In this document: in pieces, positions 50,085-60,151 of the stretch | How the letters are laid out: every line of letters starts with the position of its first letter | How positions within the stretch are numbered: the stretch's first letter is position 1 | Assembly (NCBI GenBank): GCA_963921825.1 | Contig: OY997592.1 | Location: 55,138,336 to 55,202,335 of the forward strand | Reading direction: 5' to 3' | Length of the DNA: 64,000 nt | Origin: Erodium maritimum | Taxonomy: Eukaryota; Streptophyta; Magnoliopsida; Geraniales; Geraniaceae | Notes under the pieces: model-generated | The model's input: only the letters and a program-made list of their open reading frames with translations | Told to the model about the DNA's origin: nothing | The model's database searches: none | Translations under genes and position numbers: made by a program

Positions 50085-50455
50085 ACTCTACGGGCCCTCA
50101 TGGCCACCCAAGACACCAACGGTAAAGTACGGGTTCACAACCCCACGGCACTCACGGCCACCCAAAACACCGAAACGACAACACGGGCTCTCATGGCCAC
50201 CCAAGACTCAGCAATAATTAACACGGGCTCTCAAGGCCACCCAAACTTGACAATAAATAACACGGGCTCTCAAGGCCACCCAAACTCAATCAACAATTGA
50301 CACGGGCTCTCAAGGCCACCCAAACTCAACAACAATTAACACGGGCTCTCAAGGCCACCCAAACTCAACAACAATTAACACGGGCTCTCAAGGCCACCCA
50401 AACTCAACAACAATTAACACGGGCTCTCAAGGCCACCCAAAACTCGATAATAAAA
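50085..50455 (-). repeat. LTR minisatellite, 39-bp unit expansion
   Basis: Positional equivalent of the arrays at 12011 and 43176, but a shorter unit of 39 bases (ACACGGGCTCTCAAGGCCAC followed by CCAAACTCAACAACAATTA) has expanded to about seven nearly identical copies at 50220-50455. Near-identity of the last units indicates recent amplification. Confidence 0.9.
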
Positions 50456-51930
50456 AACGCACAACAACCTCCGGCATAACCAAGCCTCCAACAGTCCTAG
50501 CATCAACATTTTCACAATCAACCTCCGGGCATGGTCATATGCCTCCAGTACTCCTAATATCAATAAGTTCACAAACAACCTCCGGGCATGGTCATATGCC
50601 TCCAGTAAAACAATTAACGCTAAGTTCTCTGCTCCTACGACACTACTAAGTGTCACATGCCTTTCTTAATAATTACTAAGTTCCCGTAACATGCTTTTCT
50701 GATAAACGCTACAACCCCGTATCATGCTTTTCTAGTATTTAAATTAAACCTACTCAACCCACGACACCCCGGTGTCACATGCAAATCTACTGTTAACTTT
50801 CCCTAGTCAGGGCCGAGATCCGGCTACTTTTCCCTACCTCAACTGAAGAGCAACCGCTACGCCTCCTAGCTGCTGACGTTCTGGCTCGCTACCTCCGAGC
50901 TTCACTTCGATCGAAGCCGGACTCTAAGGATAACACGAAATCCATAGCTTAATAACGGTTCCACCGCTAAATTAAAGGTTACGATTAATCCAGTCTAGGC
51001 CCGACAATTGTCCTTTAAACTCGAGCGGGCTAAAGGCGGGGTCACGGCGAATCGGGTTTGAGTACCCGAGCACCGAAACCGGTGCATGCGAGGCACGGTC
51101 CCAATGCACGAATCCCGAGGTCCGATTCAACGGTCCGCTTTTGTTCCCTTTTAACCCAAAAAGCAGTCCATTTTACCCAGAAATCCCGAGTCGTTCCCAA
51201 TTCCGATTAATAACCCTTTTTCAAAACAAAACGGTTTTTGTTTTAAATAAAAATCCCATTTATTTCAAATCTGTTTCTGTTCCGATCTTTTGAGCCAAAA
51301 AAGAATTAAGTTCGGTTTTTGAACAACCGTCCCTAAATCCCGTTTACAAATTAGATTCTCAACTCCTCGATTTAAAACCGTTTTTAAAACCGAATTGATT
51401 TTAATTCCTTTTTATTTTAAATCCCCTTTTTCTTAAATCGGATTTTCGTTTACAACCTTTTCTTTCCAAAACCTTGATTCCGATTCCAACCAAAGCAGAT
51501 CCAAAAACCGTCTTTTACTCCAATCTGATTTTTGATTCAAAATATTTCCCTTTTTAAATTAAAACCACTTTCCTTTTCCTTTCTCGTCGAATTAGTTCCA
51601 GTCTCAAAACCCATTTTAAATCGAAACTGAAATCAACTTTCTTCTCTTTCAATTTCTTAACTTTCAGTTTAAATTCGATTTCGCTAAACCTCTATCAAGA
51701 ACAAAACTAGATACAATAGTGACAGAGCTTCAGTTTACAGATTAAAAAACAATACCACAAGAACAGATCCATGAGTTCTCATTTCAACAAGAACAAAAAC
51801 AACCGAAACTCGAAATACAAATAAAGGGAAGATGGAGGGTTGTTGGTCAGAATCCGACCACCGGCGGTGACCAACCCGGCCGGGGCTTCACGGTGTAACA
51901 CTCACCGTAGGAAGCAGAAAGGGCGGCGGT

Positions 51931-52268
51931 GACGGCTGCCGGAGCGGCGGAGCACGGCGGTTCAGCCTCGGATCCGGACGAGGCCGACGATCCCGTCCCC
52001 AGATCTGTCGCGCTCGTTGGCGAGTTCGTCCGGACGACACGAAGACGGGACTCAGGCGTGGGGGTGGAGGTCGGCTAGACGGTGCACGGCGGCGGCGGCG
52101 ACGGCTGCCGGAGCGGCGGAGCACGGCGGTTCAGCCTCGGATCCGGACGAGGCCGACGATCCCGTCCCCAGATCTGTCGCGCTCGTTGGCGAGTTCGTCC
52201 GGACGACACGAAGACGGGACTCAGGCGTGGGGGTGGAGGTCGGCTGGACGGTGCACGGCGGCGGCGGC
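51931..52268 (-). repeat. 169-bp tandem duplication in LTR leader
   Basis: GACGGCTGCCGGAGCGGCGG begins at 51931 and again at 52100; the two 169-bp copies are almost identical. The region is GC-rich and lies between the promoter and the body of the LTR. The long open frames here in several phases on both strands are composition artefacts. Confidence 0.88.
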
Positions 52269-52561
52269 CTCGGACGGCGACGCTCGAGAGTCGGGAGGAG
52301 CTCGGTGTTGGGAGGCGTGGCGGCTGTGTGGTGGCGACCGGAACGGCGAAGCAGAGAGGACGAGGTCGGGAGAGTGGGTGGTGGTCGGGGTTGCAGACGA
52401 ACGGTGAGGGGGAGATGGCTCGGAGCACCGGCGAGTGTTCGGCCGGAGACGAGAGGTGAGAGGGGGCGGCGATCTGGCGAGGTCAGCGTGGTCAGGGGAG
52501 GGGTTTCGAAGAAGACGAAGGAGGAGTGATGGGAGGGGGCTGCTGCGTGTGAGAGAGGGAG

Positions 52562-52600
52562 ACATTTAGGGTTTCAACCCTAAATGTGGATATTTATACC
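52562..52600 (-). promoter_or_regulatory. LTR promoter: TATA box plus telo-box hairpin
   Basis: The minus strand reads GGTATAAATA at 52600-52591. ACATTTAGGGTT / AACCCTAAATGT (52562-52573, 52576-52587) is a perfect 12-bp inverted repeat with a two-base spacer, placed where transcription would start. The AACCCTAA core is the plant telo-box, known near start sites of translation-machinery genes. The related LTR at 41472 has TTTAGGGTTT in the same relative position. Confidence 0.55.
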
Positions 52601-55157
52601 CAGGCTTTTGGGCCAGCAGGTTGGGCCAAGCCCAAAGGACGAACCAGCCCAGCAAATTTTTTTTTTTTACACAACACAAATTCGTTCCCAACCTCGACGT
52701 TATTATTTAGTAATTGAAACGTTAAATTTTTCTCTATCTTTACATAAGAGGCATACTAAACTAGATGAATTATGATGATCGTAATGTGAATTGTTGACCC
52801 GTGTCATGATTGATTGAGTGAATGTTTGAATGTGAATTGATTGTGCCTAATGATATGATCGGGTGAGTGATAGACCGATGGTACGTGGTTGGTAAGTCAT
52901 GTCGGTAAGCTTGGTTTGACAATGTGTGTGGTTGTATTGTGTTTGATATGCTATTGTGTGGTTTGAGTGTGTACCCCGAGGTGGAAATTCCGGGAAGACA
53001 TCTAGACCGATGTGCGGTTCCGGTATGATGTGAGTGTATACCTCGATGTGCGTTTCTGGGAAGACGTCTAGGCCGATGTGCGTTTCCGGTATGGCGTGTG
53101 GTTTTTTACCCCGAGGGAGTAGTTCCGGAAAGATATCTAGGCCGATGTGCGTTGCCGGTATGATATATTACTCGTTTCACCCCGATGATCTATGGTCCTT
53201 TGGGGACATTTCCGGGAGCCCCGATGATATGTGTCTCCTCTGGACCGAGGGGCATTCTGATATGATGTGCAGGTCGGTGCACGGATCATAGTCTTGTGGT
53301 TTGATTATCAGTATTTCGGCATTTGTGTGTTTCTTTAGTTGATTCCATTGGTGAATAAGTTGTCTTCCCATTGATCTCCTTTGAGTGGTATCTTCTTTAA
53401 GTGTTGCAATTCTTGTTGATCTATAATTAGTGTCTTTCGGATAACTGTACTAATCGGGTTTTGTTGTTAAAGCGGGGGTTCCTTTACTTTACTACTTATT
53501 CCTATTGAGCGTAAGCTCACCCCCTTCGTGTTTATTGTTTACAGGGTTCGATGGTGAGTCGGTCTAGAGGACGTCTAAGAGCTCTGTATGCTCAGCGAGA
53601 GTCTAGGGAGGGTTGACTTAGTAGTGGCGTACTCCTTGTATTGAACTCTGTTATTTATTTCGGTCAGAGCATGTGGCTCATAGCTTTTTATCATGTTTTG
53701 GAACAAATTTTCGGAGTTATTTTATGTTGGAACTAATTTAGGAGATTTAATTCGCTTAAGTTGCCTTTATTTCTATTATTTGAATTATTATGTTAGTTCA
53801 CGTCTCGAGCCCGGTCAAAACCGGATTTGGGGCGTGGCACAGCGTCCCGAGAGGCAAGTGAAGGAGATACAAGCTGAAGTAATGGAGTAGAGGGAGTAGA
53901 ATCTGAAGAACGGGAGGACTGCACAGTAGATACAAGGTGAAATGGAAATACTTTTTCATCAAAATGAACATGACGAGATAAATAAATACGACCAACTTCT
54001 TTATCCAAGCACATGTAACCAAGATGAGATTCCGAATATCCCAAGAACACACACATTTTGGATCGATACTCAAACTTGTGTTTGTTATATGGACGAAGAA
54101 GAGGATAGACAGCACACCCAAAGGTTTTGAGAAATGAGAAGTCAGGAGTAGAATGAAAAAGCAATGTAAAAGGGAATTTTTTTTAAGCGATGAACAAGGC
54201 AAACGATTAAGTAAGTAAATAGCAGTTTCAAATGCATATTCCCAATATCGAAAAGGTGTTCCAGAAGGTGCAAGTAAAGCTAATCATGTATCAACAATGG
54301 AACAAATTTTACGTTTAGTTGTACCATTTTGCTCATAAGTATAAGGACAAGCAATAAGATGATGAACATCAATGGATTTGAAAAACGTATTTAGAGGTTT
54401 GTATTCACCACCCCAGTCAGAGTTCAGAGTTGAAAGCTTTAATAGTAGAATTAAGTTGTTTCTCCACAAATAAATGAAACTAGCGATAAACAGAAATCAC
54501 ATCACATTTATTTTTTATGGGAAAGAACCATGTATATAGTGAGTAATCATCAATGAATATAACGAAATATGAATATCCAAAAACGGAAACCATAGAAGAC
54601 GGTCCCCAAACATCAGAATGTATTAATTCAAGTGGAGAAGTACTACGACGATGAGTCAAAGGTAAGGACAACCGATGTAGTTTACCCAAACAACAAGCAT
54701 GACATTGATCTGACTTTGGAAGAACTTTAGAACAAGGTAAATGGAACATATTAACTAGAGCACGAAGAGCTGAAAATTTTGGATGCCCAAGTCGTGCATG
54801 CCAGTCCTCGAGAGAAGCGAGCTATGCTGAAACTGAAGGAGAAGAAGACTCGGGCGACTCGAATAGCTTGTAGAGATTTCCATCATTCGTTCCTCGGAGC
54901 ATGATCTTCTTGGTTGCCTGATCCTTCACAAAACAGTCACTAACATTAAACTCAACAGAACAGTTGTTATCGGAACAAAGCTTTTTGATAAACAATAATG
55001 GTTCTGTGATTTGAGGGACATGAAAGATATTGGTAAGATGCAAAGGTTTATTGGGAGTAGAAATAATACCATAACCAGTATGATGTAATGGCAAACCAAC
55101 ACCATTACCAACAAGTAACTTGGTTCTACCTCGATATGGAGAAGGCATTGAAAGAGA

Positions 55158-55566
55158 TGTTGGATTTTATTATGTCTAAGCCCTTTTATGTGGCCCAAGT
55201 ATGTTGGTTTAATTCAGGTAATTATTATTGGTTTTATTCAATAAAAGGTAATTCTTATTATGACTCTGATGGTGGGTATATATAAACCAAACTCTACTAA
55301 TTGGTCCTCTCTTTATTAATTATGTTAGGTTTTTTGAGCCATCACAAAACCTAAATCAAGTCGCCTAAAGGAGTCAATGGAGAGAAGTCGATTCCATCAC
55401 TCAATTCCTATCGTTGTTCTTATGGATCATGGTACGTTATCTCGATCTATTATTGATTGTGAAAATCATATTGTTCTGAGATCTAAGCTTTATGTTTTAT
55501 GCAATATTAGAGATTCAATTGCATGATTATGATTCGATTAAAACTTACATGTGGTATCAGAGCCTG
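55158..55566 (+). mobile_element. Plus-strand LTR (392 bp) followed by tRNA-Met primer site
   Basis: TGTTGGATTTTATT at 55158 to CTTACA at 55549, then TGGTATCAGAGCC at 55552, the classic initiator-tRNA primer-binding site of plant LTR elements. TATATAAACC at about 55278 may be its TATA box. No coding region or second LTR was found downstream, so it is the 5' end of a broken or short (TRIM-like) element inserted against the copia remnant in the opposite orientation. Confidence 0.65.
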
Positions 55567-55593
55567 GTTTCTGAACTTTATGATTTTCCGATT

Positions 55594-56165
55594 AAATTTT
55601 ATTCCTACTGTTATATGATCCTATTAATGTTGGCACCATATTATTTTTTGGGTGCATTGTGTGGATCACATATATGTATGATTGATGATTATGTTGTCCG
55701 TGTACGTTGTTCTCATATATGTATATATTGACGTGGATATGGTTGACGTTTCTAGCATCTTATGTAAATAAATGATCATTGTGTTAATGTCGGTTATATT
55801 TTATCTTGAGTATGTTGAAGTTCATAGTTATAAATTATTCATGGATCACCCAAAGGTTGATTATTTGTTTTATAAATTTTATTCCTACTGTTATGTGATC
55901 CTATTAATGTCGGCACCATATTATCTTTTAGGTGCAGTGTGTGGATCACATATATGTATGATTGATGCTTATGTTGTCCGTGCACGTTATTCTCATATAT
56001 GTATATATTGACGTGGATATGGTTGACGTTTCTAGCATCTTATGTAAAGGAATGATCATTGTATTAATGTTATGTTATTTTATATTTTATCTTGAGTATG
56101 TTGAAGTTCATAGTTATAAATTATTTATAGATCACCCAAAGGTTGATTATTTGTTTTATAATTTA
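55594..56165 (+). repeat. 280-bp tandem duplication
   Basis: AAATTTTATTCCTACTGTTA starts at 55594 and at 55874. Both units continue through TGTGTGGATCACATATATG, GACGTGGATATGGTTGACG and end ACCCAAAGGTTGATTATTTG. About 4-5% difference by eye plus one small insertion. It lies directly after the primer-binding site, in what would be the leader of that element. Confidence 0.88.
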
Positions 56166-56193
56166 TGAACGTTCATAAATTATAAAACAAATA
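56148..56193. other. 46-bp perfect palindrome, no spacer
   Basis: The left half (56148-56170: TATTTGTTTTATAATTTATG then AAC) is followed immediately by its exact reverse complement (56171-56193). The left half is the end of the second 280-bp repeat unit; the right half is that same end inverted. Confidence 0.9.
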
Positions 56194-56254
56194 TATGTTT
56201 TAATAGGAATGACGCTTATGTATGTTTAGTATATCCAAAGATAACAAATATACT

Positions 56255-57539
56255 TAGGGGTGGGCATCGGCCGGTGACCGGCATTTTGACCCATGTCCAG
56301 TACCCGAACCAGAACTATCGGTTTGCTGAGATTCATAACCATAACCAGCACCGGGTACGATGTATATAGCGGAATCCGGCCGTGTGCGGGTACGGCCGGT
56401 TTTATCCAGTGGGCAAGACCTATTAAGCTTTATTTTGAGCCTTCATGTTAAGTTTTAAATTTGGATATGATTTGAGTAATTACGCAAAATTGATCTTTCA
56501 TTTTTTATATGGATAGATGCATAGATCTAACTAGAAACAGATCTAAAATTTTAAATATATAGAAATACAAACATCCACCATATAAAATTAAACAAGCTAC
56601 TGTATTAATAAAGTCAATGAATAAGATACAAATACGAACAAATATATGCATAGACCTATATAAAAGCATGACTAAAATTTGATTTATATTGAAATTTGAA
56701 CAAATAATATTTAACCACATACAATATATGCATAAATCTGAATAAAAGTATTATCTTTAGATTTATATTGAATATTAAAAAAAACAGATCTAAATTAAAA
56801 AACGAAGGATTCACACTATTTAAATTTGAAGAAATGAAAATAAAAACAATTCATGGATCTTACTCTTCACATATCCAAACCACAAAATAAAATCGAATCA
56901 AGTAGGTAAGATTAAATAGATCTCAAAGTAATCATCATAGATCTTTAAAATCAAACAAAATTAGAATACAAATCGAATCAAATAGATAGATGAAATATGA
57001 GGGGTTCGGTTAAATACAAAACTTAGCATCCAACGTAGTGATTTACTGCTATAAGAACAAACAAAAGTAGAAGACAAAGATTAGTAGAAGAAATATAAAG
57101 CAGAAAAATTAATGCAAATGGAGATAAAATAGTACAGGAGGCAGCTAGGTTTTACAAATGGTGGTGTCATTGTGAAAGTGAGATGTAAGTTGCTTAGTAG
57201 AGTGTTTATAGATGAATTACAGACAACTAGGGTATTTTCAATGGATATGGACTAAAGTAGAGTGGGCTTAACCCCAGATCATGAATGAAAACAAGAAAGT
57301 GGACTCTGCCCGAGAACTTGCATAGCCAGTCTACATGCCCTGAAGACCAGTTCAGTATAACCACAGTATCGGGCGATTTGGTCACCACCGGTTCTCTGAT
57401 ACGATAATCGTTGACCATCCCAGTTTGGCACTTTTAAACCCATGTCCGGCGGTGATATCTCCGGTTACGTGTTTTCCGGTGACGGGGACGGTCGGTGGCG
57501 GTCGGTTTTCGGTGATGATCGGATATTTGCACAGCCCTA
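56255..57539. mobile_element. Non-autonomous hAT element, 1285 bp, with 8-bp TSD
   Basis: Left end TAGGGGTGGGC; right end GCACAGCCCTA, its imperfect inverse. AATATACT at 56247-56254 and 57540-57547 is a perfect 8-bp duplication. Both ends are rich in CCGGT/ACCGG motifs as in the element at 21249; the interior is AT-rich and codes for nothing recognisable. Confidence 0.88.
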
Positions 57540-57547
57540 AATATACT

Positions 57548-59277
57548 TAACTGTAGTATGTTAGTTGCCAATCACGTGAAATTATTTTGAGCATCTATTA
57601 TGTTTATGTTTAGTGTATATTGTTGTTATACCCAAATGTGAAATTCACTGGTCATAAAGGAGCTGAAAAAGGAACCACGAAGAAGAAGAAAAAAATACAA
57701 TCAAGGACTATAAAGTCTGGATGAGTCATTTTCCCAAATCCACGAAAGCGACCAACCAATGAAATGTATTGCTTCTATAAAAGGATTGAACGCTATCAGA
57801 AATTCCGCGATAAACGTCAGACATGAGTCGAAAGACGAGGTAAGTTTATTGCTTCATTATGTTTCAGATCAAATTTAAATTAAGTTTCTTATAATGTTTT
57901 GTGGATTGAAAGCGGTGTCACAACTTATGTTTCAATAACGATGCAAGTATTTTCATTTATGATTTTTTTGTTATTTTTAATGTCTCGCACTTGAGTTTCT
58001 AATATTGATAAAGTTGGGTATTCTTTTTAATAATGAGAAAGGTGTTTTAGTTCGTTCAAATAAAATCTCTTTATGACTATTGGATTTTATATAAATTTGT
58101 ATAAAATAAAGGGTTATTATCATCTGAGTACCCTAATAATACTTGGTTTTCATTCGAGTACCCTAACCAAACATTGTGACAGATCAGTACTCAAACGAAA
58201 CATTTTGTTTCAATATAGTACCCGCCGTTAGTTTTTGTCTATTTTCTATCCATTTTTCCATCCAAACACTTAAAAAGTCCAAAATACCCCTCACTAACAA
58301 TCAAATTTTCAAACTCATACCATTGAATTTCAAAAATTATTTCCATTTATTTTAAAAAGCAATCTTTTATTTAAAAAAAATCATAATTTACTTTTAAAAT
58401 TCAGATTTTATTTAAAAAAAAACAGTTTTTGTTTTAAAAAAATCAGATTTTATTTTTCAAAAATCAGTTTTTATTTGTTTATTTTATAATAGTTAGATTT
58501 TTTACTTTAAAAATCAATATTTATTCTCTTATAAATTTTAAATCAATTTTTTTAAAAAAAAATATTCTTATCCTCTCTCCACTAAACAATCAAACGATCC
58601 ACCTCTTGGGTTACTTTTCGTTTTCGTTTGGTTCATGAGCTCATCTGCGAGAACAGATCCTCGAACCATAGTTCATCACACCACAACCCAAGCTAAAATC
58701 TATCTGAAGCACAACTAGTCCTCCGGCCAGCAGATCTAGTGGGGGAAATTGAGGTCGTGGCGAATTGGGGGAGGTCTGGCCGTCGCACCTCACCTGATCC
58801 AGATATGAAGAACAGAGCTCGGGGCTGGCAAGATATGGGTGACAGATCTGCAACTCAGGGCGTCCGGCGAGTTTGGTTCTCGCTGGGTGATTTTCTGAAA
58901 CCCTTTCTCAACAACAGGCGGGAGATCTGGGTGATTGTCGTTGGTCCTGCCGGAGAAGACAAATGGCTCGCCGGAGAAGACGAAGGGCTCGCCGGAGAAG
59001 ACGAAGGCCTAATCGCTATGCAGATCTCTGGTGGCTGGACCAGTCCTCTCTCCGTCGCGCCTTGCTTGTTCCGGCGTGTTCTTCACCTCACCTTGCACCT
59101 GCTTGTCCACTGGATCCTCTCTGGCTTCTGGGAACAGAAGTTGAAGCTTGAGGAATAGATGAAGAGACGAAGAACATTCGATTGCTGCATAGATATCTCA
59201 ACTTCTAATTTTTTAATTAAAACTATGTTTTCAATATATACTTTAATTACTGGAAGTATAAAAAATGTAATATATAA
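57548..59277. other. Intergenic with a Mutator-like terminal segment and a short open frame
   Basis: 58111-58330 starts GGGTTATTATCATCTGAGTA and has the CAGTACCC-type structure seen at ends of plant Mutator-like elements; no matching right end was found. 58739-59158 is an open frame of 139 residues with no recognisable domain. It includes a 21-bp unit in three near-identical tandem copies (58949-59011, LAGEDEG repeats). It may be a host fragment carried by the element. 57548-58110 shows nothing. Confidence 0.35.
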
Positions 59278-59580
59278 TCTTATCTTATAATATATAATAA
59301 CAAAGTTAACAGCTGACGTGACGTTCTATACTTACTAAAAATCTCATTTCTTGGATCTAAAAGCATCCACATCTCTAGCATTATCTTAGTATCACTTAAG
59401 GAGAGAAAAACAAATGCCACATGGAAAAGAGATAATACTTTTTAGTGATGATTAATTTTTTGTTTGCAATGAAGAAATGCTAAGGTAAAATTAAAATTAA
59501 AATTTTATTTTATTACTATTTTATTGAATTACTTAATTTATTTTTATTTTCCAAATAAAATGTAATGTAATACAATAAAT

Positions 59581-60151
59581 TAGGGGTGGGCAAAAAAAAC
59601 CGAAACCGCTAAAACCAACCACCACCAACCGCAAACCGCACCGGAAAACCCGAAACCGGAAAGTTAACGGTTGGTTGCGGGTTCTTGACCATCGAACCGG
59701 AAAGTTAACTGTTGGTTGTCGGTTCTTGAAACGCCTAACCATCGGTTAACCAACCAAACCGGTATTGTTCATCATATACATGTGGCTTCATAATAACCAC
59801 TGATCTGATATAGATGAATGACCATGATCACTCTTTTGTGTCACACGGATTGCTAACATAGAACACGATGACTTATATGTAATTTTTCTTTTGTTTTAGA
59901 GAATGTAGTAATATGTTTTGCCTTGAAATAGAAATATGTGTATGATTATTGGTATCTAAATTTGTACTTACATGTAGTAAAGTGGTTGGTTGGTTAAAAC
60001 CACTAACCAACCGGTTAGTGAACTGGTTGGTTTCACTGTAAAAAATTGGTTTATGGGTTGGGGCTAGTTCCAAGATATGTCAAACCGGTAATATCGGGTT
60101 GGGTTTGTAAAGGGTTCCATTGGGTGGTTAACCACCCAATGCCCACCCCTA
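59581..60151. mobile_element. Non-autonomous hAT element, 571 bp, with 8-bp TSD
   Basis: Perfect 11-bp terminal inverted repeats, TAGGGGTGGGC and GCCCACCCCTA, flanked by CAATAAAT at 59573-59580 and 60152-60159. The outer Helitron has the same site unoccupied, with a single CAATAAAT (about 63020-63027). Interior dense in AACCGG/CCGGTT motifs; no transposase. Confidence 0.95.

Larger units (their letters stand above)
49213..52744 (-). mobile_element. Solo LTR, minus strand, 3532 bp, TSD TAAGA
   Basis: On the plus strand it begins TGTCACGCCCCAATTTCGG and ends CTTTACA; read as the element, TGTAAAG...GGGGCGTGACA. The flanks TAAGA at 49208-49212 and 52745-52749 are a perfect 5-bp duplication. The 3' two thirds are collinear in reverse with the solo LTR at 41472-44739. 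It has its own promoter (near 52593), a GC-rich leader with a 169-bp duplication and a minisatellite (50085-50455). It sits inside the 47580-53839 LTR, in opposite orientation, so it is the younger of the two. Confidence 0.93.
47580..53839 (+). mobile_element. Solo LTR (net 2723 bp) with TSD CAGCG, hosting another solo LTR
   Basis: Starts TGTAAGAACCGCCCCCGG at 47580 and ends GGGGCGTGGCA at 53839. The flanks CAGCG at 47575-47579 and 53840-53844 are a perfect 5-bp duplication. Its body is interrupted at 49212/52745 by the minus-strand LTR described next; without that, and one copy of its duplication, it is about 2.72 kb. The first 130 bases resemble the gypsy LTRs at 2152 and 10361 (CCGGTCG, GAAAAGTCAACCGA motifs), placing it in a related Tekay-like family. 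No internal region remains. Confidence 0.92.
47237..55157 (-). mobile_element. Ty1-copia remnant, split by nested solo LTRs
   Basis: Two minus-strand pieces of one fossil copia element: 53845-55157 and 47237-47579, with the 47580-53839 LTR between. Parts on the minus strand: GAG-pre-integrase (55148-54822, ending KLFESPE), integrase core (54749-54480: CHACCLGKLH zinc motif, HSDVWGP, FVIFIDDYS), integrase end and linker (54164-53845: CAVYPLLRPYNKHKFEYRSK, CVFLGYS), then a serine/proline-rich linker to HTMSLRPNPKPK (47579-47297), which corresponds to the segment preceding reverse transcriptase. Reverse transcriptase, RNase H and paired LTRs are not seen. It is broken in several places apart from the insertions. 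Confidence 0.85.

Noticed and set aside
50210-50455. CRISPR-like array of 39-bp repeats
   Set aside because: Units are contiguous without unique spacers, lie inside a plant LTR, and are related to minisatellites in sister LTRs.
52017-52565. Several long GC-rich open frames on both strands
   Set aside because: They overlap in all phases, fall in a duplicated LTR leader, and resemble no protein; a composition effect.
52562-52587. Telomeric repeat
   Set aside because: Only one TTTAGGG unit per side; it is a promoter-type telo-box, not an interstitial telomere.
55552-55566. tRNA gene
   Set aside because: TGGTATCAGAGCC is a primer-binding site complementary to tRNA-Met; no tRNA fold surrounds it.
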